DNA from: Bacteroidales bacterium
Lineage (GTDB): Bacteria > Bacteroidota > Bacteroidia > Bacteroidales > UBA932
DNA length: 64,000 nt
Assembly: GCA_017546605.1 (NCBI GenBank)
Contig: JAFYSH010000022.1
Coordinates: 62,001-126,000, forward strand
Direction of reading: 5' to 3'
Within the stretch, counting starts at the first letter, position 1. Each line of letters starts with the position of its first letter. The notes below the pieces were generated by a model that was not told where the DNA came from, did not search any database, and saw only the letters and a program-made list of their open reading frames with translations. The position numbers and the translations under genes are program-made. Positions 37,720 through 46,713 of the stretch are shown here, in pieces.

Positions 37720-39978
37720 TTATTTGTAGCGTTTCAGCTCTCCTGTTTTCAAATTCAAAATCATATCTTTTCCAGCCTTGGTCTTCACAACGACCGCATC
37801 GTTGGAATACACCACAAACTTAGAATCGGGCATCAATTCATATTGGTCAAAGTCTGCAACCGGTTTTCCAAAAGCATCGTAAATCAACGTCCGGTAAGCT
37901 GTCCGCAACAGCCAATAATAATTTCCCCCAACTTTCACACGCTCGGGCAAGGTACGAATGGTCTCTGAAACGGTAATTTCATTCCAGCCGGTAGCGGGTT
38001 CTCCCCGATGGTTGTACAGACCCAATGTGTTGTCAGTATGCAAGATCAAGAAGCGGAAATCACCCTTGCCGGTCTTATCATATACCAAAGGACCTAACAA
38101 GGCCTCCTTCTTCATCTTCACCGGAAAGGGAGGCACCCAACGGCCCACACGATCCAACAGACAAAGTTGATTACCACCAGCAAAAGCCATCTGCAATTTG
38201 CGGTTGTTGTAATAGTCAATTTGTGTCACCGAACCGGCAATCGGGGCTGAAAAAGGAATGGCCCATTTGGACTTGCGATTGTGATCCAGATAAGAGATGG
38301 CATGGTTGGCATGTTGGGAAATCCAGTTCTGCTTGCCATCCACAAAATTCTTGACTGGATAGGGACCTTGAGGAACCACCACCGGCGTATCATCCACATA
38401 CACGGGTGCCGCTTCTTCCGACTTGCGGGGAGGTACCGGCAAGTTGCTCGTCTGTTCCATCAAACAAGCAGCATCCAGCTGCAGGCCCGTCTTATGCGGA
38501 TAAGCGGAAAGAGCCAGGAATGAAAGATTATTCTGGGCAATCTGTTCCCGCAAAGGTACCGCAAAGCCCTTTTTGCAGAAGAAATCGAGGTGCTGGCCAC
38601 AACGATTCAAATTGGCAATAAAGGACAAAACCGGCTGATCCAGCAACAAGTTCGCCAACCGGGTCTGGGCCAAATAATCCGCCCATGTAAAGAAGACCTC
38701 TCCTTGAATCTGCGCTTGCAAGGCGGTCAAGGCTTCATAGCTACCTACCATCAACGTAGAACCGTAGATGCAGGTGTAAGTTTCTGTTCCTTCCTGTTCA
38801 CTCGTCGCTTGGAATAGCTTTCCAAGTACAGCAGCAACAGCCCCCGGATATTCATGCAATTCCAGTTCCGGACGATCGGTTGAAGACGAACCGGCCTCGA
38901 TCATTAAAACCGTCTCAGACTGCTCTCCAACCGGAATCTCCGCAACGGCTACGGCCACTGGTTTCTTCGCCAAAAACCAATCCAAGGGACTTTCAGATCG
39001 TCCTGTCTTCTTTTTGGCTTCTGACTGCTGTTTGGTATAACCCATACCCCGATTCTGCTCACCCAAAAAAGCTCCGTAGGATGCCAAATAGTCTGCAAAA
39101 CTTTCGGGAGCCAAGGTCATTGCCCAATGGGTATTGTAAGGAAGGACAGAACACAGGTGATGAGCGACAGCCGCCTGCTGACCCAAATTGGTCAAGAAAT
39201 ATTCCTGCGGATTAGACGCATAAAACCGACCTTTGAAGTTGACGGATTCTGGTGTAAAATCCAACGAGAAAACAGACCAGTCCGATAAAATGGATGCAAA
39301 AGAAGCTGATCCCAATGCTTTGAAATTCAGCACCCCTGAATAAAGTTTACCGATGTTGCCATGATTCAAATAGCACACCGGCAATTTCGAAACCAGTCCC
39401 GATGATTGAACAAAATCCTGATCATCCAAGATCGAGGTTTCTGACTCCAAATGGCGAAGGGAAGACTCCAACACCACCTGTGAAGTACTGGCTAATAAAT
39501 AATTGCCATAAAAGGCATAGACCACATTCGGCACAGTTGCCTTGTAGAGCATTGTGTTGTCGTATCGTTTTTGCAAAACGCCCTGACAACGGTCCAACAA
39601 AGCATCTGCAACCTGATCCAATTGTTTTTCATCGCTCAAGCCAACCACCATCAACCAGGAAAGCTTGTTCTTGCTGGAATAATGGGCAGAAAGCAAAACA
39701 GACTCCTCACCACAAGTATCCGATAACAGACGATGAAATTTCCGAACCTCGGAAGCATAGGGAGTCTCCATCTGCTGCAACGAAGACAGGGACTCAAAAT
39801 GAAAAATCACCGTAGCATCCGATGGTACTGCTCCAAATAGCGTTCTCCGCTCATCCTCCAGCACAGTCTTGGATGCCAAGGGTGTCTTATAAAGGTTAAA
39901 CAATACAAGACCGATGGCCACCAATAAAATGGTGGCCAAGGCCGTAGATAGAATAACCAGTTTCCTGTTCATAAGCAT
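37720..39978 (-). CDS. Large membrane-anchored envelope protein, unknown function
   Basis: A 752-aa protein with one N-terminal transmembrane anchor (about residues 9-30) and a large probably periplasmic body. The C-terminal third (about 540-752) contains repeated strands with L-x-D-x-x-G/N-R-type turns (YLDHNRKSKW, LLDRVGRWV, LYNHRGEPA, IYDAFGKPV, LNLKTGELK), suggestive of beta-propeller blades. The N-terminal part resembles DUF3352-like proteins only loosely. The start ATG shares one base with the DUF3127 stop; a second in-frame ATG six bases in is equally possible. No function can be assigned. Confidence 0.7.
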   Translation of the reverse strand: MLMNRKLVILSTALATILLVAIGLVLFNLYKTPLASKTVLEDERRTLFGAVPSDATVIFHFESLSSLQQMETPYASEVRKFHRLLSDTCGEESVLLSAHYSSKNKLSWLMVVGLSDEKQLDQVADALLDRCQGVLQKRYDNTMLYKATVPNVVYAFYGNYLLASTSQVVLESSLRHLESETSILDDQDFVQSSGLVSKLPVCYLNHGNIGKLYSGVLNFKALGSASFASILSDWSVFSLDFTPESVNFKGRFYASNPQEYFLTNLGQQAAVAHHLCSVLPYNTHWAMTLAPESFADYLASYGAFLGEQNRGMGYTKQQSEAKKKTGRSESPLDWFLAKKPVAVAVAEIPVGEQSETVLMIEAGSSSTDRPELELHEYPGAVAAVLGKLFQATSEQEGTETYTCIYGSTLMVGSYEALTALQAQIQGEVFFTWADYLAQTRLANLLLDQPVLSFIANLNRCGQHLDFFCKKGFAVPLREQIAQNNLSFLALSAYPHKTGLQLDAACLMEQTSNLPVPPRKSEEAAPVYVDDTPVVVPQGPYPVKNFVDGKQNWISQHANHAISYLDHNRKSKWAIPFSAPIAGSVTQIDYYNNRKLQMAFAGGNQLCLLDRVGRWVPPFPVKMKKEALLGPLVYDKTGKGDFRFLILHTDNTLGLYNHRGEPATGWNEITVSETIRTLPERVKVGGNYYWLLRTAYRTLIYDAFGKPVADFDQYELMPDSKFVVYSNDAVVVKTKAGKDMILNLKTGELKRYK

Positions 39979-40379
39979 TAGAACGGAAGATCGTCTTCTT
40001 GTTCACCCAAATCAGCACCACTGACCATCGGCGTAGAAGAAGGCATCTCTGCAGGTGATGCCGGCGATGCCGGATACGCAGGAGCAGCAACAGGTGCAGT
40101 CTCTGTGTTCCGATCAATCTTCCAGGCACGCACATCGGTGTACCAACGATTGTTATACTCACGCGACTCGATGTTCAACGAAAAACGCAAGGTCTCACCC
40201 TCTGCAAAGTTTTTCAGCTCACTGATCTTGTCGGCGCCCCACACACTCATACATACTTTGCGGGGATACATATCCAATGTTTCTACCACAAACTCTTGTT
40301 TGCTCCACTCACCCCGCGCAGTGCTACCTGATTGCACCGGCATTTTACGGATGAGTCTTGCCACCAAATCCAATGCCAT
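39978..40379 (-). CDS. DUF3127 OB-fold protein with SSB-like acidic tail
   Basis: A 133-aa protein matching the DUF3127 pattern (GEWSKQEFVVETLDMYPRKVCMSVWGADKI), predicted to be a single OB-fold. A Pro/Ala-rich linker (about residues 92-120) leads to the C-terminus EQEDDLPF, which closely resembles the acidic tip with which single-stranded DNA-binding protein recruits repair and replication partners. I infer a single-stranded nucleic-acid-binding role. It lies between an FKBP lipoprotein and the 752-aa envelope protein with two-base and one-base junctions. Confidence 0.78.
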   Translation of the reverse strand: MALDLVARLIRKMPVQSGSTARGEWSKQEFVVETLDMYPRKVCMSVWGADKISELKNFAEGETLRFSLNIESREYNNRWYTDVRAWKIDRNTETAPVAAPAYPASPASPAEMPSSTPMVSGADLGEQEDDLPF

Positions 40380-40380
40380 A

Positions 40381-41109
40381 TTATTCGCTGACTTTAACCG
40401 GTTTAACTTTCACCAATTCAACATCAAACACGAGCACTGAATTGCCCGGGATACCATTGTAATTTTGCGGGCCGTATGCCAACTCAGCCGGAATCACCAA
40501 TTCGATCTTTCCACCTTCTCCAATGAGTTTCAAACCTTCAGTCCATCCGCGGATCACTCGGTTCAAGGGGAATGAAACCGGTTCAGCACCTTCCGGTGTT
40601 GCATCAAACACTTCTCCATTGATGAACTTACCCGTATAGAACACACTCACGGTATCACCGTCTTGAGTAGCCTTTACTTCGTTACCCGGTTTGATGATGC
40701 GGTATTGCAAACCTGAAGTTGAAACTTCTACACCTTCTTCGGTTTTATGTTGTTCCATAAAAGCGACACCGTCTGACAAGTTTTTGTCCATCAAGAAACC
40801 TTGACGCTCCATCAAATAACTGCTAATCACTTGATTTACTTCATTTTGCTGAATACGAGTTTCTTTTTCATTTAGAACATCTTTCAAACCGGCCATCAAT
40901 TCCGCATAATTCACTTCGCCAACACCAGAACCCAGGATGGTACCTCCCATCCACATACCCAATGAGTAACTTACCGAGTCAATGCGGGAAGCCGGAGCGA
41001 ACATGGCTTCATTTTTGTCTGCGATGGAATAGTTACTTGAGCAAGCGCCCAATGCCAAAACGGCCGATACAGCCATAACAAAAGCTGCGTTTTTCATGAT
41101 TTTTTTCAT
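40381..41109 (-). CDS. FKBP-type peptidyl-prolyl isomerase lipoprotein
   Basis: A 242-aa protein starting at ATG 41109 (MKKIMKNAAF). A longer frame from 41127 would overlap nhaA. The signal peptide ends in a lipobox (SAVLALGAC), so it should be a lipoprotein. An N-terminal FkpA/Mip-like dimerisation region (about 35-120) precedes the FKBP domain (about 140-238), with DGDTVSVFYTGKFINGEVFDAT, RGWTEGLKLIGEGGKIELVIPAELAYG and VFDVELVKV. It catalyses proline isomerisation during folding of envelope proteins. Confidence 0.92.
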   Translation of the reverse strand: MKKIMKNAAFVMAVSAVLALGACSSNYSIADKNEAMFAPASRIDSVSYSLGMWMGGTILGSGVGEVNYAELMAGLKDVLNEKETRIQQNEVNQVISSYLMERQGFLMDKNLSDGVAFMEQHKTEEGVEVSTSGLQYRIIKPGNEVKATQDGDTVSVFYTGKFINGEVFDATPEGAEPVSFPLNRVIRGWTEGLKLIGEGGKIELVIPAELAYGPQNYNGIPGNSVLVFDVELVKVKPVKVSE

Positions 41110-41116
41110 AATTCTA

Positions 41117-42478
41117 TTATTTATCAATTGTTTGCATTTTTTTTCGAGACGTTAGCCATACAACAATCAAGCCAAGTACAGCTGAGACCACCGAGGTGAT
41201 TAAAATTGTCGCTTTACCCAAGTCCACAAACACAAGGTTGGTAAATGCGAGGTTATCCACAAAGATGGACATGGTAAAACCAATGCCACCAATCATACCG
41301 ATGGCAAAAACTTGGCGCCAGCTGGTTCCGGCCGGCAAATCTGCAAAACGGAGTTTTACCGCAATCAGACTCAACAAGAAAATGCCAACCGGCTTACCAA
41401 TCAGCAAGCCGAAAAAGATGCCGGGCACCAAGGACGGGAAGTTTCCGCTGGCAATCACACTTCCGTCCATCAGCACGCCCGCATTGGCCAATGCAAAAAC
41501 AGGCATGATGAAGAAGTTCACCCAGGGATGCAATGCAGACTCAAATCGATGCATCAACGGACTGATACCGCGAATCTTACGTTCCATGCGATGCAAGAGC
41601 AGCTGTTGCTCCGGATCGGCCAGCACATTTACTTCTCCGGTACAAGTAGCACGGAAACGTTGCAAGAAGTAACGCATCCGAACATTGAAACGAATCTCAT
41701 TGATGGTTGTCTTAGCCGGAATCGTCATTGCCAAGATCACCCCTGCAATGGTAGCATGGATACCGGAACGGTACACAAAATACCACAACACCAGACCGGG
41801 CAGCAAATAATACAACGGATGGCGCAAGCGGCTGCGGTTAAACGCAACCAGCAGCGCAACCACGATGGCCGCATACAAGAGGAAGTCCAAGTGCAACGCG
41901 TGGCTCGGGTAGAAAATAGCCAACACAATGATAGCCCCCAAATCATCCACAATGGCCAACGCTGTCAGAAACACCTTCAAACCCAGCGGAACCCGGTTTC
42001 CCAACAACGACAACACACCCAAGGCAAAAGCTATATCGGTTGCCATCGGGATTCCCCAACCGGAGGCCATTTCTGTCCCCATATTGAAATACGCATAGAT
42101 CAAAGCCGGAACAATCATACCTCCTACTGCCGCAAAAATCGGCAATGCAGCCCGGCGGAACGAACGCAACTCGCCCACCATCATCTCCCGCTTGATCTCC
42201 AGACCAACTACAAAGAAGAAAATCGCCATCAGACCGTCGTTGACCCAATGCAACAACGACATTTCCAAACCAAAACTTCCAAAGAACACGCCAACTTGGG
42301 TATGCCAAATTTCCGAAATGTGATGCAAAGCCGGGACATTGGCAAAAAGCATCGCAACCACGGCACACACCATCAAAATGATTCCAGCAGTGGACTGATT
42401 GTGGAAGAAATGTTCAAAGGCTCGGCGCACATCCAGCGCAAACCGGCGACTTGTTCTTGTATTTTGAGTCTTTTCCAT
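41117..42478 (-). CDS. nhaA: Na+/H+ antiporter NhaA
   Basis: NhaA, 453 aa, exchanges cytoplasmic Na+ for periplasmic H+ and controls pH and sodium levels. It has about twelve hydrophobic helices. The signatures ATDIAFALGVLSLLG (about residues 143-157) and LTALAIVDDLGAIIV (about 170-184, with the paired transport Asp residues) are present. It is longer than the 388-aa E. coli protein because of a loop and C-terminal extension common in this phylum. It lies 13 bases after the ureohydrolase gene and seven before the FKBP gene. Confidence 0.95.
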   Translation of the reverse strand: MEKTQNTRTSRRFALDVRRAFEHFFHNQSTAGIILMVCAVVAMLFANVPALHHISEIWHTQVGVFFGSFGLEMSLLHWVNDGLMAIFFFVVGLEIKREMMVGELRSFRRAALPIFAAVGGMIVPALIYAYFNMGTEMASGWGIPMATDIAFALGVLSLLGNRVPLGLKVFLTALAIVDDLGAIIVLAIFYPSHALHLDFLLYAAIVVALLVAFNRSRLRHPLYYLLPGLVLWYFVYRSGIHATIAGVILAMTIPAKTTINEIRFNVRMRYFLQRFRATCTGEVNVLADPEQQLLLHRMERKIRGISPLMHRFESALHPWVNFFIMPVFALANAGVLMDGSVIASGNFPSLVPGIFFGLLIGKPVGIFLLSLIAVKLRFADLPAGTSWRQVFAIGMIGGIGFTMSIFVDNLAFTNLVFVDLGKATILITSVVSAVLGLIVVWLTSRKKMQTIDK

Positions 42479-42491
42479 TCCGCAAATTTAA

Positions 42492-43520
42492 TTATTTTTT
42501 CATGTTAGACCAACGAGTATGCTGGATCAGTTTAAACAAAATCCTTGCCCCTACGTTCGCATCCCACTCTCCTTCTGCCGCCGGCGCAACTTCGCACAAG
42601 TCAAAACCAATGATCCGCTTTCCTGAAGCCGAAATTCGAGCCAACAAGTATTCTGCTTCTGCGAATTCCAACCCACCAGGAACCGGAGTACCCGTTCCTC
42701 CGCAATAAGCCGGCAACAAACCGTCAATGTCAAAACTGATGTACACTTGCTGCGGCAACGCTGCAACAATCTCATCACAAATTTTACCCCAAGTCAATCC
42801 TTCGTACATCCGACGTCGAACTTCCGCATCCCGGAAAGCCACAATCCGGTCATCACGCCGAATCAAAGCATCCTCTTGTTCGCAATAATCTCGAATCCCC
42901 ACCTGCACCAATCTTTTCAACTGCGGCACTTGTTGCAATGAATTGTACATAATCGATGCGTGAGAATACTCAAAACCTTCATATGCCACCCGCAAATCGG
43001 CGTGTGCATCGATGTGAAGGATACCAAATTCACCAAATTGTTCTCCAGCTGCCCGAATGGCTCCAAAGGGCGAGCTATGATCTCCCCCCACCAAACCAAC
43101 CAATTTGCCTTGTTCCAATTGCGCTTTGGTTTGTTGATAAACGATTGCATTGACTTGTTCAGACAATTCATTGACGCGCTGCAAAGCTGCCGGATCCGGA
43201 TCATTTCCTTCTTCCAGAGCCGCTATCACCTGCTCCGCACAAGAGCGTGCCTGCTGGTTCATCTCCTCCAATTCCGGAATAAACGGCAAGGTTCCCAAAT
43301 TCACTTTCCAGGCCTCCGGCACATAGGGATCAAACAAATCAACTTGCAAAGAAGCTTCCAAAATTGCCTCGGGTCCTTGCGCCGTGCCGGCACCATAAGA
43401 AACCGTCGCATCCCAGGTCACGGGTAATAAATTGATAGCTGCCTGCTGCGGGGTCTGCTGCAAACCGAAGAAGTTTCCATTTGCAATACCTATGTCATTG
43501 GGGTTAAATTCTTTTTCCAT
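42492..43520 (-). CDS. Ureohydrolase (arginase/agmatinase/formimidoylglutamase family)
   Basis: A 342-aa manganese-dependent hydrolase. The metal-binding motifs GGDHSS (about residues 147-152), IDAHADLR (about 172-179) and SFDID (about 251-255) supply the His and Asp ligands, and GGTGTPVPGGL completes the family signature. The central region after SFDIDG reads LLPAYCGG rather than the usual LDP form, so the substrate (arginine, agmatine or formimidoylglutamate) cannot be assigned. It is the first gene of the minus-strand run to 32173 and is divergent from recQ. Confidence 0.87.
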   Translation of the reverse strand: MEKEFNPNDIGIANGNFFGLQQTPQQAAINLLPVTWDATVSYGAGTAQGPEAILEASLQVDLFDPYVPEAWKVNLGTLPFIPELEEMNQQARSCAEQVIAALEEGNDPDPAALQRVNELSEQVNAIVYQQTKAQLEQGKLVGLVGGDHSSPFGAIRAAGEQFGEFGILHIDAHADLRVAYEGFEYSHASIMYNSLQQVPQLKRLVQVGIRDYCEQEDALIRRDDRIVAFRDAEVRRRMYEGLTWGKICDEIVAALPQQVYISFDIDGLLPAYCGGTGTPVPGGLEFAEAEYLLARISASGKRIIGFDLCEVAPAAEGEWDANVGARILFKLIQHTRWSNMKK

Positions 43521-43583
43521 AATTAAACCGGATTATTGTTGATGTTAAACAAATTTGATTTCACACAAAAAATCTTAAAAAAT

Positions 43584-43614
43584 TTTGAGAAGACTAAACT
43601 AATAGGTAATTTAG
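43584..43614 (+). promoter_or_regulatory. recQ promoter (TTTG-N19-TAATTTAG)
   Basis: TTTG at 43584-43587 and TAATTTAG at 43607-43614 are separated by 19 bases. This fits the Bacteroidetes promoter with one mismatch in the -7 box. Transcription would start near 43621, downstream of the first possible recQ start codon, which supports ATG 43635. Confidence 0.6.
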
Positions 43615-43620
43615 TTGCCA

Positions 43621-43651
43621 CAAAGGTAATAAATATGCAGATTACTTCAGA
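43621..43651 (-). promoter_or_regulatory. Putative minus-strand promoter for the ureohydrolase operon
   Basis: On the minus strand TACCTTTG (43628-43621) matches TAnnTTTG. A TCTG 19 bases further upstream (43651-43648) is a three-of-four match to the -33 box. The -33 box lies inside the recQ coding start, so the two divergent promoters overlap. Confidence 0.4.
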
Positions 43652-45845
43652 AGAATTACATTCCAAGTTAAAGGAGTTTTTCGGATTTGACACGTTCAAA
43701 GGTGAACAAGAAGAAATCATCAAGCACCTCATTTCCGGTCAGAATGCATTCGTTTTAATGCCCACCGGAGGAGGGAAGTCTCTTTGTTATCAATTACCGG
43801 CCCTGGTCATGCCCGGGACCGCCATCGTGATATCCCCACTCATCGCATTGATGAAAAACCAAGTCGATGCCATCCGGGGGTTCATTTCCAACAAAGAAGG
43901 AATCGCCCACTTTTTGAATTCCTCCCTCAACAAATCCCAGATGACAGAAGTGCGTCGGGACCTGTTGGATGGGGTTACCAAGTTGCTCTACGTCGCACCG
44001 GAATCCTTAACAAAGGAAAGCAACGTCGAACTTCTGAAACAACTGAATATTTCCTTTTACGCGATCGACGAAGCGCATTGTATTTCCGAATGGGGACATG
44101 ATTTCCGTCCAGAATACCGTCGCATCCATGAAATCGTGCAAGAAATCGGAGCAGCTCCCATCATTGCCCTTACTGCAACGGCCACACCCAAAGTACAGGC
44201 CGATATCCAGAAAAACCTGTCGATGACGGATGCCCGTGTCTTCAAATCTTCCTTCAACCGGCAAAACCTCTACTATGAAATCCGGGACAAATCCAACATT
44301 AAAAAGGAGATCGTCAAATACATCAAGGCCAACCCCCGCAAATCCGGCATCATTTATTGCTTGAGCCGAAAAAAGGTAGAAGAAATCGCTGAACTATTGA
44401 ATGTCAACGGCATCAAAGCCCTACCCTACCACGCAGGAATGGATGCAGCCACTCGCGCCAAAAACCAAGACATGTTCTTAATGGAGGAAGTGGATGTCAT
44501 CGTGGCCACCATTGCTTTCGGAATGGGCATTGACAAACCCGATGTACGTTTTGTGATCCACTACGACATCCCCAAAAGCCTGGAAGGTTACTATCAGGAA
44601 ACCGGACGTGCCGGTCGGGATGGAAAAGAAGGACAGTGCATCGCTTTCTATAGCTACAAGGACATTCTGAAACTGGAAAAGTTCATGCAAGGCAAACCGT
44701 TGGCCGAACAAGAAATCGGCAAACAACTACTGATGGACACCGTTACCTATGCGGAATCCAATCGTTGCCGTAGAAAAATCTTGCTGAATTACTTCGGTGA
44801 AGAATACCCCAAAGAAGATTGTGGCAACTGTGACAACTGCCTCCACCCCAAGGTCCAATTCAATGGTCAGGAAGAAATGCTCTACGTCATCGAATTGATT
44901 GAGTCCATGAAGGAGCAATTCAAGATTGAACATTTGGCAAACATCCTGGCAGGGGTTTCCAATTCATTGATCAAATCCTACAACCACCATACCCACGAGC
45001 TGTTCGGCATTGGCAAAGAAAAAGGAGCTCGCTTCTGGATGGCCGTCATCCGACAAGGGGTCATTCTCCACTTGTTGGACAAGAACATTGAAACATACGG
45101 TCTCATTTCCGTGACTCCGGCAGGGCGTGCCTACTATGAAAACCCCACCCCCTTGATGCTCACCGAAGACCGGGAGTTTACCGATGGGGATGACGACGAT
45201 GACGACACCCTACTCATTGGAAACACCAAGCACGCCAACGTAGCGGGTGGTGGAGATCCTGTCCTGCTTGCAATGCTCAAAGACTTGCGTCACTCCGTAG
45301 CCAAACGCAAAAACCTTCCACCCTTTGTCATTTTCTCCGATCCTTCCTTGGACGATATGTCCATCAGTTATCCCATCACCTTGGATGAATTGAAAAACTG
45401 CCAAGGCATTGGGGAAGGAAAAGCCAAAAAATTCGGAAAAGAGTTTGTCGAGCTCATCGCCAAATACGTAGAAGAAAACGAAATCATCCGACCGGATGAC
45501 TTTGTGGTTCGCTCCATCGTCAACAAGTCGGCCAACAAAGTTTACATCATCCAGAACATCGACCGGAAAATCCCGCTGGAAGACATTGCCAACACCCGCA
45601 ACATGGATTTCCTCCAACTTATTGAAGAAATTGAAGCCATTGTCAATGCCGGTACGAAGTTGAACATCGACTACCACATCCGGCAGTTCATTGATGACGA
45701 CAAAGTCGATGACATCTATTCTTACTTCCGGGAAGAAGCATCTTCTGACTCAATTCAGATTGCGATGAAAGAGTTGGGCCCCGACTTCACGGAAGAAGAG
45801 GTACGCATCGTCCGCATCAAGTTTATGTCGGATTTGGGCAATTAG
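43635..45845 (+). CDS. recQ: ATP-dependent DNA helicase RecQ
   Basis: RecQ, 736 aa, unwinds DNA 3'-5' in recombination and replication-fork repair. Walker A is MPTGGGKSLCYQLPAL (about residues 40-55), the DEAH box is in AIDEAHCISEWGHDFRPEY (about 140-158), and the SWAT/TATAT motif and helicase C-terminal domain follow. The RQC zinc-binding Cys cluster is CRRKILLNYFGEEYPKEDC...CDNC (about 377-400). An HRDC domain and a further C-terminal helical extension follow, as in the longer RecQ of this phylum. ATG 43635 is chosen over 43536 because the predicted promoter lies between them. Confidence 0.94.
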   Translation: MQITSEELHSKLKEFFGFDTFKGEQEEIIKHLISGQNAFVLMPTGGGKSLCYQLPALVMPGTAIVISPLIALMKNQVDAIRGFISNKEGIAHFLNSSLNKSQMTEVRRDLLDGVTKLLYVAPESLTKESNVELLKQLNISFYAIDEAHCISEWGHDFRPEYRRIHEIVQEIGAAPIIALTATATPKVQADIQKNLSMTDARVFKSSFNRQNLYYEIRDKSNIKKEIVKYIKANPRKSGIIYCLSRKKVEEIAELLNVNGIKALPYHAGMDAATRAKNQDMFLMEEVDVIVATIAFGMGIDKPDVRFVIHYDIPKSLEGYYQETGRAGRDGKEGQCIAFYSYKDILKLEKFMQGKPLAEQEIGKQLLMDTVTYAESNRCRRKILLNYFGEEYPKEDCGNCDNCLHPKVQFNGQEEMLYVIELIESMKEQFKIEHLANILAGVSNSLIKSYNHHTHELFGIGKEKGARFWMAVIRQGVILHLLDKNIETYGLISVTPAGRAYYENPTPLMLTEDREFTDGDDDDDDTLLIGNTKHANVAGGGDPVLLAMLKDLRHSVAKRKNLPPFVIFSDPSLDDMSISYPITLDELKNCQGIGEGKAKKFGKEFVELIAKYVEENEIIRPDDFVVRSIVNKSANKVYIIQNIDRKIPLEDIANTRNMDFLQLIEEIEAIVNAGTKLNIDYHIRQFIDDDKVDDIYSYFREEASSDSIQIAMKELGPDFTEEEVRIVRIKFMSDLGN

Positions 45846-45849
45846 ACAA

Positions 45850-46713
45850 TTATAGCAGAATCCGAAACTCTTCGTCTTTCCGCCACCAGGTTTGCTGCCG
45901 TTTTGCATAACGGCGGCTGTTGCGTTTGATCAGTTCAACGGCCTGATCCAACGTCTGTTTTCCATCAAAGTAATCAAACAATTCACGATAGCCCACGGTG
46001 TTGAGCGCTGGCATTGACCGATAAGGCAGCAAAGAACGAGCTTCCTCCAGCAAGCCCTGCTCCATCATCACATCTACCCGACGGTTGATGCGGTCATACA
46101 ACACCTCCCGATCCCGGTCCAGATAAATCTTCCGAATTGCAAAGGGACGTTCTTTCTTGGGGGAAGTTTTAAATGAAGAAAAAGTACGTCCGGTCATCAA
46201 AGTCACTTCCAGTGCCCGAACGATGCGTTGATGGTTGGCCAAATCAATGGTTTCATAGGAAGCCGGATCCAAACGCTTGAGCTCCATACGCAAGGACTCA
46301 ATTCCCTCCGTCTGCAGACGCTGCATCAGACTTGCCCTCAGGTCCTGATCCGCCTCCGGAAAATCATCCAGCCCATTGCACAAAGCATCGATATACAAAC
46401 CTGATCCTCCACACATCACCAGTTGATCGTGTGTTTTGAACAATTCTTCCAGCAAAGCCAAGGCCTCCAGCTCATATTTACCGGCCGTATAATACTGGGT
46501 TACTGAATGGGAGAAGATAAAATAATGACGAACGCGTTGCAACTGTTCCTGCGAAGGAGGAGCCGTGCCAATTTTCATCTCCCGAAAAATCTGACGGGAA
46601 TCACACGAAATGACAGGAGAGCCAAAACGCTCCGCCAAATCAATTGCATAATCTGTCTTACCAACAGCCGTCGGACCAAAGACAAGCAATAACTCTTTGT
46701 CAGCCATCGGCAT
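45850..46713 (-). CDS. miaA: tRNA dimethylallyltransferase MiaA
   Basis: MiaA, 287 aa, transfers a dimethylallyl group to N6 of A37 in tRNAs reading UNN codons. The P-loop GPTAVGKTDYAIDLA is at about residues 13-27, with SCDSRQIFREMKIGTA (about 35-50) and GGSGLYIDALCNG (about 100-112). It is somewhat shorter than the 316-aa E. coli enzyme but complete through the catalytic core. The first ATG overlaps the stop of the upstream gene (TAATG); a second ATG six bases on is an alternative. It is convergent with recQ, with a four-base gap. Confidence 0.94.
   Translation of the reverse strand: MPMADKELLLVFGPTAVGKTDYAIDLAERFGSPVISCDSRQIFREMKIGTAPPSQEQLQRVRHYFIFSHSVTQYYTAGKYELEALALLEELFKTHDQLVMCGGSGLYIDALCNGLDDFPEADQDLRASLMQRLQTEGIESLRMELKRLDPASYETIDLANHQRIVRALEVTLMTGRTFSSFKTSPKKERPFAIRKIYLDRDREVLYDRINRRVDVMMEQGLLEEARSLLPYRSMPALNTVGYRELFDYFDGKQTLDQAVELIKRNSRRYAKRQQTWWRKDEEFRILL

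Noticed and set aside
42483..42490. TAAATTTG on the minus strand as an nhaA promoter -7 box
   Set aside because: It ends only five bases before the nhaA ATG, too close for a normal leader; nhaA is more simply read from the upstream ureohydrolase operon.
41312..42508. 398-aa open frame on the plus strand
   Set aside because: Antisense to nhaA; His/Gln-rich translation without any motif.
43536..43634. 33-residue extension of RecQ
   Set aside because: Lies upstream of the predicted transcription start; MQITSEEL at 43635 is the family-like start.
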